The position numbers were made by a program, and so were the translations under genes. This document shows, in pieces, positions 46,255 through 57,325 of a stretch of DNA of 64,000 nucleotides. Position 1 is the first letter of the stretch; each line of letters opens with the position of its first letter. The notes below the pieces were generated by a model that had not been told where the DNA came from, did no database searches, and saw nothing but the letters and a program-made list of their open reading frames with translations. Origin of the DNA: Lepidodermella squamata (Eukaryota; Gastrotricha); NCBI GenBank assembly GCA_047495785.1, contig JBLDXI010000054.1, positions 3,038,001-3,102,000 of the forward strand, given 5' to 3'.

Positions 46255-48602
46255 ATGAAGGAAATTGACGGGAATATTCCTGCATCTAAAATTCAACTGT
46301 CAACCTACCACGGTGTAATGAATCCGAAATGGATTGCGTTGAAGCTTGCCGTTTCTTTCTTTTATGGCTCCAGCGCTGCTTTCACGCCGTTTATCGTTCT
46401 ATTTCTGGCGACTTATGGACTGACAATGGATAAAATAGCCTGGGTCGAGCTGAGTTCAGTTGCTGCTGGGACCTTGGGCGGATTTTTATGTGGTCCTATT
46501 GCTGATAGAACCTCGCGGAATCACGTTTTAATACTCAGTATCATAATTTATTCGATCCCGATAACTGGAATATTTCTTCTACCGTTATGGCAACCGGTAG
46601 TTTTTGAAAGCCCGGCTTTGTTAACGATGAAGACGGGAAATCACTCAAAGGTATGTTCAATGAGCGGTCCGATCCTCCGACTACTCCTTTTTTCCTTTGC
46701 AATTTTATTATTTTTATTAAAGAAAAACGCGTTTATTTTTTCATGATTATCAGCGTATTCATTTTATTCATTTTCTTACTTTTTTCTAACTAAGGATTTA
46801 CTTGATCTTCGAAGGTTCGCTGTATGCGAATACGAAACCCGAATTGGATGAATTATGTATGAAACCCGAATTGGATGAATTATGTATGTATACATAATTC
46901 ATCCAATTCGGGTTTTGTATGTATACATAATTCATCCAATTCGGGTTTTGTATGTATACATAATTCATCCAATTCGGGTTTCGTATTCGCATACAGCGAA
47001 CCTTCGAAGATCAAGTAAATTCTTAGTTAGAAAAAAGTAAGAAAATGAATAAAATGAATACGCTGATAATCATGAAAAAATAAACGCGTTTTTCTTTAAT
47101 AAAAATAATAAAATTGCAAAGGAAAAAAGGTGTATTATTCTTGGATTTTAGGTTGAAATCTGCGATCAAGAATGGCCCAAAAACTGTTCTTCTCTGGCGT
47201 TCAGATCGACTGAACTGATGGTGCCTAATCAAAAAGCCTCGGTTTGCTCTATTTATTGCTTCAATCTAGGTAAGGTTCCCTTCTTGCATGATTCATTTGA
47301 CATTTTTTCGTGTTTAGGAGCAAGCATTGACCCGAAATTCCTCGAAATTTCTCACAAGAAAACGATTCCAAACTGTCCGAGTTACGGATCGTCTTCAGGA
47401 TTGTTTGAAAATTCGGCAGCCTTGCAGTTCATTTGCCGATTGAAGTACACAGAACACGAAGATGAGGTAGGCTGAATATGGCGTGAAAATGAATTTGCTC
47501 AATTTAACATGGAAATTTATTTCACACTGATTTTTGCATACTCGTTACAAGTTGCTATCGCCCAATTTTTCAGCTCGATTTCAACAAACAATTCTTCATT
47601 TGGAGCTTCATCTTGCGAACCGTTGGTTCATTAGCATTTTACCCCGTCTACGGCCTTCTCGATTCAATCGCTTACACCGTCATCGGCAATGAGAATCGCG
47701 ATTTATGGGGCACACAACGGGCCTTTGGAACGCTAGCTGCTGGCCTGAGTGCCGGAATAACCGGCATTTGGATCGAATTGGACCACTCATTTTACGGCTG
47801 TCTAATCATTTTCAATATTCTAAGCATCGGGTTATTCATAACTGCAGTCTTTGGATTGCCGAAGGGCAACAGTACGGAGCCTGAGCATGTGAAACAATCA
47901 AAAGAGAGCGTTCTAAAATCTATGAGAATCATTTTTTCATCGCCTATTTTTTGCGTCAATTTCGCTGTTGCGATCGGTTGTGGCATTATGCGCAGTTTTG
48001 TTTTGGTCATGTCGCCTCAATTTTTGAAGCAACTCAACGCGCCGAAAATCCTATTCGGAATGCAGCCTGTTGTAATTTGCGTGTTCGAAGCGCCAGCTCT
48101 CTTCCTAGCGAGTCGAATGATCAACAAAATCGGGGAAATCGGCTGCTTTCTAGCCATGTTTCTATCTTACGCTTTCCGATTTGTAGCCACGTCGTTCCTA
48201 ACTCCTGATCTCGTTTGGTTATCGCTAGCCATTGAAAGCTCCCATGTGTTTTGTTTTGGGACCTACATGGCGGCGGCTACTAGGAGCGCCGCGGCCACAG
48301 CCCCGCCTGCATTTTCTTCAACAGCCCAGGGCTTGATATCGAATGCTTACAATTCGATTGGAAGAGGCGTGGGTATATTGCTAGGGTCCTTAGTTTATCA
48401 TGAAATTGGAGGAAAGGTAGCATTCTTGAGCTATGGCGCGTTTTCTTTTCTTTGTTTCTGTCTGCTTTTGATCGGCCACTTGTCATGCCTTCGTTACTAC
48501 CAACCTGATAATGCTAGCCGGATCCTGAGCGACAGCCAGGAGGCCGAAAATCTGTTGACGAGCGATAGCGAAAAGGATTGCAACCTTCAACAAAACCAAT
48601 AA
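46255..48602 (+). CDS. MFSD6-like transporter, copy 7
   Basis: Exons 46255-46650, 47152-47269, 47318-47466 and 47574-48602 give about 563 aa. It is the closest paralogue of copy 5: long stretches of exon 4 are the same at the nucleotide level. The first intron has grown to 501 nt by a 445-bp palindrome, whereas copy 5 has 52 nt there. Motif A is GPIADRTSRNH; the loop carries VCSIYCFNL and a second Cys pair. The 48-nt second intron is stop-free and in frame. Confidence 0.88.
46686..47130. repeat. Long inverted repeat, arms of 175 bp, in copy 7 intron 1
   Basis: Positions 46686-46860 are the perfect or near-perfect reverse complement of 46956-47130 (fixed coordinate sum 93816 at every point I checked). 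The centre has 33-bp units built on AATTCATCCAATTCGGGTTT and GTATGTATACAT: two in one direction and three in the other. The left arm continues the intron sequence, so the right arm may be an inverted duplication of it. A transcript would form a long hairpin. Confidence 0.9.
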
Positions 48603-49506
48603 GAACAGAAGAGGAAATATTTTTTTCGATTACTGGACAGGAGATAATTGAGGAGGTAATAAACGGTCGATGTCTTAGTATTAGTTTAATAAAATGTCAA
48701 TGTTCAAGGAGATTAGAATTTTTCGTTTTATGGATTTTCAATTTTGAACAATTTGACAGAGTTAGATTGAGGCAGAAATTATACAATTCGAATTTCAAAG
48801 TTTTTAATTTATAGTTTCAGGCCAAAAAGGTCGCTAAAGCAAAGGCTGAAATTCTGAAGTTGTCACTATTTCAACCTGATTTCCGAAAAACCAGACTCTT
48901 CATAGGGCGAGTAGGAAGACTTGTTGGGTTCCTCCACCGCTAGTTTTTACTTTTTCGCCGGCATCACTGATTTGTTAGAAGAAAATGTAGGGCTTTTCTA
49001 TGAAAGTGCTAAGTGCCACGTGTGACATGCGCAAAAATACCGAGTTCGTTATAGCAAATGTGTCTAAGGGGTGTTTTGCTGCTGCGGCGCCAGCTCTAAA
49101 CGTTCGTTATAGAAAGAAGTTCGCTATGGCTGAGGTTCTTTGCATACTAAAGTGCCTATTTTGGAACGAGCCAACCAAATCGTTCGTTATAGCAAAAGTT
49201 CGCTACAACACCGGTTCGTTATAGCTAAGTTGCACTGTATTTGATAGGGTGCAAAAAATGCATGATGATTTTAATAGTAATTTATTTGGATTATACTTAT
49301 GAAGACTGTTTTGTTTGTGCAGTTTTATTTCAGCTGTCCTCCCACAATGGCGGTGTTATATAAAATTAATAAATTTTCAACGGCTTACTACGGCATTCAT
49401 TTTTGGAAATATGATATGCGTTATTATTGCTGCTCTCGCCCCGAAATTACCGGCGTTTATTCATAAGTAGTTAATTCAGCTCGTTTGGCCAATTTGAACC
49501 CTACGC
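48603..49506. other. Intergenic between copies 7 and 8 with repeat fragment
   Basis: The first 200 bp match the 3' flank of copy 5 and the last ~190 bp match the flank before copy 6. Between them four GTTCGTTATAG words occur at 49044, 49102, 49182 and 49214, the last followed by CTAAGTTGCACTGTATTT, which looks like one end of a DNA transposon. No partner end was found. Confidence 0.6.
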
Positions 49507-51400
49507 ATGTCGAACTGTTACGGTTTAACTAATCCGAAATGGATTCCTATGAAACTTGCAATATTCTGCTTTTACGGCTCTAACGCGGCATTTCTGCCAT
49601 TTATTGTTTTATTTTTCGCGACTAACGGCCTTACAACAGATCAAATCGCATGCATCGAGTTGAGTGCAGTTATAGCTGGGACAATTGGCGGATTTTTATG
49701 CGGCCCCATTGCTGATAGAACCTCACGGAATGCCGTTTTAATGTTCAGCATCCTAATTTATTTGATTCCGATGTCAGCAATATTTCTCCTACCGTTTTGT
49801 ACTCATGGATACGTTGAAAGCCCGGCTGAATTGTCCATGAAGATGGAAAACTACAAGAAGGTGTGATTTATTAGTAATTTAGATGAGTAATTTGTTATTT
49901 TCCAATTTTAAGATGGAAATTTGCGGGGAAGAATTTGTTAAAAACTGCTCCTCCATAGATGATATGTTACTGCCCAATCGAAACGACTCAGCCTGCACTA
50001 TTTACTGCCCAAAACTAAGTAGGAATTGGCTTATGTTTTAAAATTTTGAGACAACAAACTTTTTTTCAGGAGCGAGAACTCATTCAGATGCTAATAAAAC
50101 GGCACTGAACTGCTCAAATTACGATCGAGCTGGATTCGATTGCAAAGCGAAATACTTGGATCAAGAGAAATCGGTAAGCATTTGAATTTTGAATTTTAAA
50201 TTTTTTTTTAAACTTTTTCGAATTTTGAATCTTCGAATTTTTAAAATTTAAAATTTTAAAATTTTTTTTTAAATTTGAATTTTTTATATCAATCAAAAGT
50301 TATTTTTTAATCGTTGGCACTCATCTTCAAAAAATCGTTTTTTAAGAATTTTATTCGATTTTACATTTTTTGATAAGTTATTCTATTTAATTTTCCAGGT
50401 TGACTTCAACAAGCGGTTTTTTATTTGGAGCCTAATTTTGCGAATTATTGGCTGTTCAACAAATTGCCCAGTTGTCGGCCAGCTTGATTCGATTGCTTAC
50501 GACGTTCTTGGTAAGGAAAACCGAGATTTATGGGGCATGCAGCGAGCCTTTGGAACGCTAGCCTGGGGCTTGAGTGGCGGAATAACTGGCATTTTAGTCG
50601 AATTATATCACTCATTCAACGCCTGTCTGATCATTTTCGACGTTCTCTGCATCGGCCTACTGCTAACTGTCATTTTTGGACTGCCAAAGCAGAGCAAGCT
50701 GGAATATGATCACGTGACCAATTCGAAAAAAACCGTTTTAAAATCTCTGAAAATTATCTTTTCATCGCCTATTTTCTGTGCGAATTTCGCTGTTGCGATC
50801 GGTTGTGGGATTATGCGTAGTTTTGTCATGGTTTTATGGCCTCAATTTATGAAGCAACTCAACGCGCCGAAACTTTTATTTGGCATGCAGCCTGTTGTAT
50901 CATGCGCGCTAGAAATTCCAGCTCTCTTCCTAGCTAGTCGAATGATCAACAAAATCGGAGAAATCGGCTGCTTTCTAGTCATGTTTGCAGCATACGGTTT
51001 TCGTTTCATTTCGACATCTTTTCTAACCCCCGATCTCGTTTGGCTGGCGATGCCTATTGAAATCTCTCACGTGTTCTGTTTCGGGACTTACGCAGCAGCG
51101 GCAACTCGGAGCGCCGCCGCCACAACCCCGCCTGAATTTTCCTCAACAGCCCAGGGCTTGATATCAGGCGGTTACAATAGCATAGGAAATTGCTTGGGAA
51201 TAATTTTGGGCTCTTCGATTTTCCGGCTAATTGGAGGAAAAATGGCGTTTTTGACCTATGGAGCCTTTTCCTTGACGTGTTTCTCCCTTCTATTGATAAT
51301 TCACTTGGCTTACTTAAGGCACTACAAGTCCAAAGAAGAAATCTCATCAGAGGAAGAAAATTTGATATCTGATGGTGAAAAGTTATCGTCAACTACATAA
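49507..51400 (+). CDS. MFSD6-like transporter, copy 8
   Basis: Exons 49507-49860, 49913-50018, 50070-50173 and 50399-51400 give about 521 aa, the shortest intact copy because its N-terminal extension and tail are short. Start MSNCYGLTNPKW is the same as in the broken copy 6. Motif A is GPIADRTSRNA, the loop has DSACTIYCPKL, and TM10 reads AAAATRSAAATTPPEFSS-like sequence. It appears to be the intact partner of copy 6 from the block duplication. Confidence 0.87.
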
Positions 51401-51606
51401 ATTAGACTATTTTGCTATTTTCTAAATTCTTATCAATTTTGATCTTGATAAGGCTTAAGTTCAGTAAAAGATTCTCGGTTTAAGCTTTGTTGTTTGATAT
51501 ATGCTCATGACTCACTCATTTATTAATTCAGCTGTCAAGAACAACTGTGGGTATCCACCCTTTTGTCAACTCAATGCCATAAATTTTCGTCATTAAAAAT
51601 CGCATT

Positions 51607-54260
51607 ATGGCCGATATAATTGAAGACAATAGACCGACGTGTTTCGGTATCACAAATCCGAAATGGATTTCCCTTAAAGCCGCGTTTTTCTTGTGCTACG
51701 GCTCCCTCGCAGCCTACGCGCCGTTTATCGTTGTTTTCATGACTTCGATTGGTCTAACAACTTCGCAAATCGCTGTTACCGAGTTCAGTTCGATAGCTGT
51801 TGGTACGATCGCGCGACTTGTTGTCGGGCCTATTGCGGATAAAAGCGAGCGGCACAGCCTGGTTTTAGCCGTCGCAATTCTCGTTTATTTGATACCACTT
51901 TCGGTGATTTTTCTCCTCCCGCTTTGGGCCCCGAATGACGCGAAAAGCTCAGCCACGTTGACTTTGAATTCATCTGGCTTGCAAGAGGTATTTTTTATAC
52001 AAGGGGAAAATCTTGAGTTTACTGGACTATTTTTAAGGTCGAAATCTGCAGCGCAGGATTTGCAAATGTCTCGTCATTTTTGTTCACGGCAAACGACATG
52101 GTGCTACGGAATCAGAATCTTTCTACCTGCGCGATATTTTGCCCGAATTTGAGCAAGTTTTCATGGGTTTCTAAAAAATTTGGCTGACATTTTTGTGTGG
52201 TTCAAACAGGCCTGCCGGACAACCAGGTCGCGGTGAAGAGTTTCTTGAAAGAAATTCGGGCCAATTGCTCCGAGTACGCCTTAGTTGGGGCTGAATCTTT
52301 CACTTCGCTAGCTGTCCAGGCTAATTTCTCATGCATCACGCATTGCTCACACCCTGAAATGGTAATTTTAATGGGCGGAGCGCGGAATCTAATTTTGAAT
52401 AGTTATTCGACCAATAAAGGTCTCTTCATAATTTTAGGGAATTATCATGATTCATCTCCGAAAATTTAAATAAATTTCCCATAGAGAATAGAGTTACCAG
52501 AGATGAAACTCCTATTGGAAACTTGAAGTTTTAATTCTTTCGCCGATTTTCGTAAAATTTCATTATGGCGGATCTTTTCTAAACTCGCGCATAAATGTTT
52601 ACATGTAAAACAAAGGTGTTTTTCCACTCGCTATACCCACTATACCCCATCATGAAATTTTTATTTTTTTATTTTAATCGATGGGGATTGGTTTCAACTT
52701 CAACCAGGTCAAAGGAATCAGCTGGGAAATGCACGGTTTTGACGCCATAGCTGTTTTCCCGAAGGTCACTTTTTTCAGGGTTCAAAAATAGGTGTTTTCG
52801 GCTTGACCTCACGGTCACAGCATGGGTCGGGTTGTCGATTACTTTGGTGGAAAAGATAGAACTGAGTCCATATTATCACCATGTGAAATGATTTGCTTAT
52901 CAAAGCCACCGTTCAAAAATTATTCATGGCTTTTGGATGCATTTTTTTGGTTTGCAGTTTAGAAAAGATCCGCCATAATGAAATTTTACGAAAATCGGCG
53001 AAAGAATTAAAACTTCAAGTTTCCAATAGGAGCTTCATCTCTGGTAACTCTATGAAATTTCCTTATATTTCCGATTTTTTTATTAATTTGTTTCTTGATT
53101 TTTTCATCTATTTTTTAAGCAGGATTTTTTTTTAAGGATTTAGTTATGCATTTTTTCATGTAATTGATATTAATTTTTTAAATTTATTTATATGTTAAAA
53201 TCAATCGCCAGATTTTAAATTTTAAATGAAAACATTATTAGTAAAAAAATCCAATTTTGAAATTTTTCAGGCCACGTTCATTGTGAGAGCGTTCATTTGT
53301 ATCGTCATTCTGCGCATCATAACATCGATGGCGTGTAACCCTGCTTTGAGTCTATTCGATTCCATCGTCTATGACATGTTGGGAAAGGCGAATCGCGATT
53401 TGTACGGCATGCAGCGCCTCTTCGCAGCAATTGCCTGGGGATCAACTGCCGGAATTCTTGGTTACCTGCTCGGATTAACTAATTCTTTTCTTGTTTGCCT
53501 TGTAGCTTTCGATATCTTCTCATTGGGCTTCTTCATCTCTGCCGTTTTTTGGCTTCCAAGACGTGTTTCACCGCCTCGAGTCAGTGAGGAAACAGCTAAA
53601 ATTTCGATTTTTCAATCTTTCAAAATGATTTTCGCCTCGCCTATATTTTGCCTGAATTGCGCTGTAGCTCTGTGTGCCGGAATGTTGGATAGCTGTTCAA
53701 CAGTTTTATCGCCTCAATTCCTGACCGAATTGAATGCGCCGAAGCTTCTCTTCGGAGCGCTGCCTGCAGTATCATGTCTATTCGATATCCCATCGCTGTT
53801 CTTCGCCGGCCATGTGGCGAATAAAATCGGCGAAATGGGCTGTTTCTTACTCATGTTTGCAGGTTATGCCATCCGGTTTGCGGCGACGTCCTTTTTAACA
53901 ACTGATCTCGTTTGGCTGTCACTCGCCATTCAAATCACGCATGTATTTTACTTCACAATTTACTTCCCAGCTGCAACTCGAAGCGCAGCGTCCACAGCTC
54001 CGCCTGGCACGTCTTCCACCGTGCAAGGCATTTCAGCGACTGCCTACAGCGGTATTGGAATGGGCCTTGGCGTAGTGATCGGGTCAGCAATTTACAATTT
54101 AATCGGTGCTAAATTGGCGTTTTTAAGCTTTAGCGGCTTTTCGGGAGCTTGTTTCTTCGCACTTCTCATACTTTATCTTGGCTATTTTCGAGGCTACCAA
54201 CGAGAGAAAGCTATTGAAGCTGAAGTCAAGAAAGAATCTGTTGAGGGCAAATTACTCTAA
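51607..54260 (+). CDS. MFSD6-like transporter, copy 9, with a GC-AG intron
   Basis: Exons 51607-51987, 52038-52152, 52210-52361 and 53271-54260 give about 545 aa. The second intron begins GCAAGT after codon-position-1 A at 52152 and ends ACAG at 52209; the paralogues have GTAAGN at this place, so it is a GC-AG intron. The third intron (909 nt) carries a foldback element. The protein has TCFGITNPKWISLK, motif A GPIADKSERHS, the Cys loop (STCAIFCPNLS) and the full C-terminal half. The shared leader acceptor is shortened to ATTCAGCTGTC. Confidence 0.86.
52489..53053. mobile_element. Foldback element with ~97-bp terminal inverted repeats
   Basis: 52489-52585 (starting ATAGAGTTACCAGAGATGAA) is the near-perfect reverse complement of 52956-53053, with one base change and one indel noted. 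The ~370-bp centre has no transposase-like frame. AAATTTCC flanks both sides within 10 bp and may be a remnant target duplication. It sits inside the third intron of transporter copy 9. Confidence 0.85.
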
Positions 54261-54753
54261 TTTAAAAAAATGTGCCAAGTGGACACCCTAAATTCACGGT
54301 TCCAGCACTAGATTTTAGGCTTCAGCGCCAATTATATTTTCCCAAAATTTGTTTTTTTGAATCTTCGATAGAATCTGCATTTTTTTCACGCCCAAGTGAT
54401 AGATCTCACTATTATGCGTAATTTGCGCTATGAGTGGCCAGTTCAAGAGTTCTACTTCGGCCTCCAGAGCCGATATCGATTCCTAGTATCGATTTTTTAA
54501 ATCAGTGATTTTTCCGATATTAACAGCCTGAGAAGCATAAAAATTTGTGTAACTTTTTACCCTAGAATAATTCGGGGTTAAGGGGGTATACCAGTTTCGA
54601 TCAAGAAAAGAAAAAGCCGAAAGCGCAAAAAATCGGGAAATTTTATTGGAAGGACGCTTAAATTTAGTGCTGGAACCTAAATTATTTATTTAAAAAATAA
54701 GTCTTTTTGACAATAAAAAAAATTTTGAATTTTTTTTTGAAATTTTAGGACCA
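54261..54753. repeat. Dispersed repeat copy B (54274-54615) and hexosaminidase 5' flank
   Basis: The partner of the repeat at 14022-14395, in the same relative order and orientation. The last part is A/T-rich and ends in AAATTTTAG 5 nt before the hexosaminidase ATG, an acceptor-like site suggesting a spliced leader or 5'UTR intron. Confidence 0.75.
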
Positions 54754-57247
54754 ATGTTTGTTATAAATTTGTTGATTTACTGCGTTTTTTCGTCGATTTT
54801 CGATGGCGCAAATTCGCAACGAACCGGTTATTTTACACAACAAACAAATGGCTACCCGTGGCCTCTGCCTGCCAATTTCTCATCGAATCCAGCTCAAAAC
54901 TGCCCGATCAGCAGTACTCTACAATTCGATTTCGGACATCTTTCCCAATGCGATTTGATGGCTGAAGCTGAAAAACGCGCAATTCGCTACATTTTCGGCC
55001 ATTCTTATCAGTCGAAAAACGCGAAAATCGGCCTGAAAAGTTTGCAAGTATCGCTGATCGACTCAAAATATCCGAAAGAATGCGATTCGAACTTCTACCC
55101 GCCTAGTGATGATATGAACGAATCCTACGAAATTACAATAAAATGCCCGGATTCCGCAAAATTAACCGCGAAATCTGTCTGGGGTCTCATTCGAGGCATC
55201 GAAACTTTCAGCCAATTGATCTATTTAGACGACTCAGGGGCTAGAATGATCAATGACACGGTAATCTACGACAAACCAGCTTACCCGTGGCGAGGAATTC
55301 TCCTCGATACCGGGCATCGTTTTCTACCGCTGTCAATTCTGCTGAATAATCTCGAAATTATGGCGATGAATAAGTTCAACGTGTTTCATTGGCATGTTGT
55401 CGATGATCCGTCATTTCCGTGGGTTTCGAAAAAATTCCCGCAACTCTCCCAAAAAGGCGCCTACCCACCCTCGATTTTACACTCGTATTCACCCATGGAT
55501 GTGAAAACTGTCGTCGATCAAGCTAGATTGTTCGGCATTCGAGTGATACCCGAATTCGACACGCCCGGCCATTCGCAGTCGTGGGGCAGTGGCATGCCGG
55601 AGTTGTTGACGGCATGTTACGATAAAAATACCGGCAAACCGAACGGTGATTTCGGCCCGTTTGACCCGTCTAGTCCGACGCTGTTTCGCGATATTGCTGA
55701 AATTTTTCACGAAATTTTCACCGCTTTTCCGGATAATTTTGCGCATCTCGGTGGGGATGAAGCTTTTTACGGCTTTGATTGCTGGCTTAGCAATCCTCGT
55801 ATTCAAAGTTTGATGAAAGCTGTTAATTTAACCAACGGAAATGACGTGCAAAAGTACTACACGGAGCAGCAGTTGAGTGTGTTGAAGATCCTAGATCCAC
55901 ATCGAAAGTTTTTGTTCTGGGAAGAAGTTTTCAACGCGAATATTTCGCTTCCGAAAGATCGAACTGTGGTTCAAGTTTGGTGGAATAATCAAACGCTGCT
56001 GGAAAAAGTGACCGGAAGAGGATTTCGGGCTATTTATTCGACTTGTTGGTACCTCGATGATATTTACAGCAAATACGATTGGCGAGGTCAGTTGTCAGTT
56101 TCGAAAAAATCTTAATTTTCAATTTTTAATAGCTTTTTCCAAGGGTTTTTACGGACAAAAGCAAATTTTTCAACTTTTGAAAATTCGTTTTATTTTCTCA
56201 AAAAATTTCGGAAATTTACAACAAAATTGGGCTAGATGATTCCTGATTCTATTTTTCCTTTTTAATTTTTTGAACAAGGAAATAATCAGGAGGTAATTTC
56301 GGATTTTCATATGCCCTCTAAGTTTTCATATTTTTCCTTAAATTTGGTTCGAATTTTGAGGACAATTTTGAACATCTTACTTGTTATTTCAAGACGAAAC
56401 CATGTTTCTCATCGTTTCTCATTATATTTGGCTTTGGAAATTTGAAACAAAAATGAGCAAGAATAGCCCTTATTTCACGGCAAATTTCGGGAATTTTTCA
56501 ATTTTCTTCCTGATTTTCGACAAATTAAAATATATTTTTCTAGCTGAATAAGAGGTAATTTTAGACGCTCATTTTCATCAGTAACGGCCTTTTCAGTTTC
56601 AAGGTTCCGAAGATCCTCAGCATTGTTGGAATTTTATCCTAAATTTATAATTCTCATTTCAAATTCTTTCAGGCCGCATGTTTACCCGACTTTTCACCTG
56701 ATTTCCAGGTAAATGGTAAATGCCCTGCCAAAGTGATTTTCAAATATTTGACCAAATATATTAGAGGGATCCCTTTTTCTGAAAATCTATTTTACTCTAA
56801 AATTTCCAAGATGAGGTGGAAATTTCATGGAAAATCATGTTTCGTTCTACTCTAAAAATTGAATCACCCACACAGCGTAAATTTTCCAAGGTTTCCCCGT
56901 CCACAATCGTCATTGCTGCATTGTCCTATATCCTGGCTTTTTCAGGTTTCTACGATTGCGATCCGTTGGATTTTTACGCGAAACATCCCGAGCAGAAAAA
57001 GTTGGTTCTAGGTGGCGAGGCGTGCTTGTGGTCGAAATTTGTTGATAGCGTCAACGTGCTGCAACGCCTGTGGCCGCGAGCCAGTGCAGTCGCGGAACGG
57101 CTGTGGACTAACCCGAAATCTACGCCGAAATTGCTCAACTCGCGACTGGAGGAACATCGCTGCCGCATGATCTCGCGAGGAATTCCCGCTCAGCCAATAG
57201 TTGGCCCCGGTTTCTGTAGCAATGAATATTCTGATTTTCATTTTTGA
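54754..57247 (+). CDS. Beta-N-acetylhexosaminidase, GH20
   Basis: Two exons (54754-56086 and 56946-57247) join as G|GT to give about 544 aa. A signal peptide (first ~20 residues) is followed by the GH20b N-terminal domain and the catalytic barrel: YPWRGILLDTGHRFLP, MNKFNVFHWHVVDD, RVIPEFDTPGHSQSW, and HLGGDEAFYGF with the catalytic Asp-Glu pair near 336-337. Exon 2 brings CDPLDFYAKHP, LGGEACLWSKFVD and WPRASAVAERLW. It should release terminal GlcNAc/GalNAc from glycans in lysosomes or outside the cell. The 859-nt intron is much longer than usual here. Confidence 0.95.
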
Positions 57248-57325
57248 ACTATCTCGACCAACTTTCATCTCGACATTTCAACTTTCCAATTTTGAAAATA
57301 AATCTCGTTTTTTATAGAACTTATT

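Noticed and set aside
46798-46992. Repeat peptide frame (NPNWMNYVYIQ units)
   Set aside because: It arises from the 33-bp units in the palindrome core and is not a CRISPR array or a repeat protein gene.
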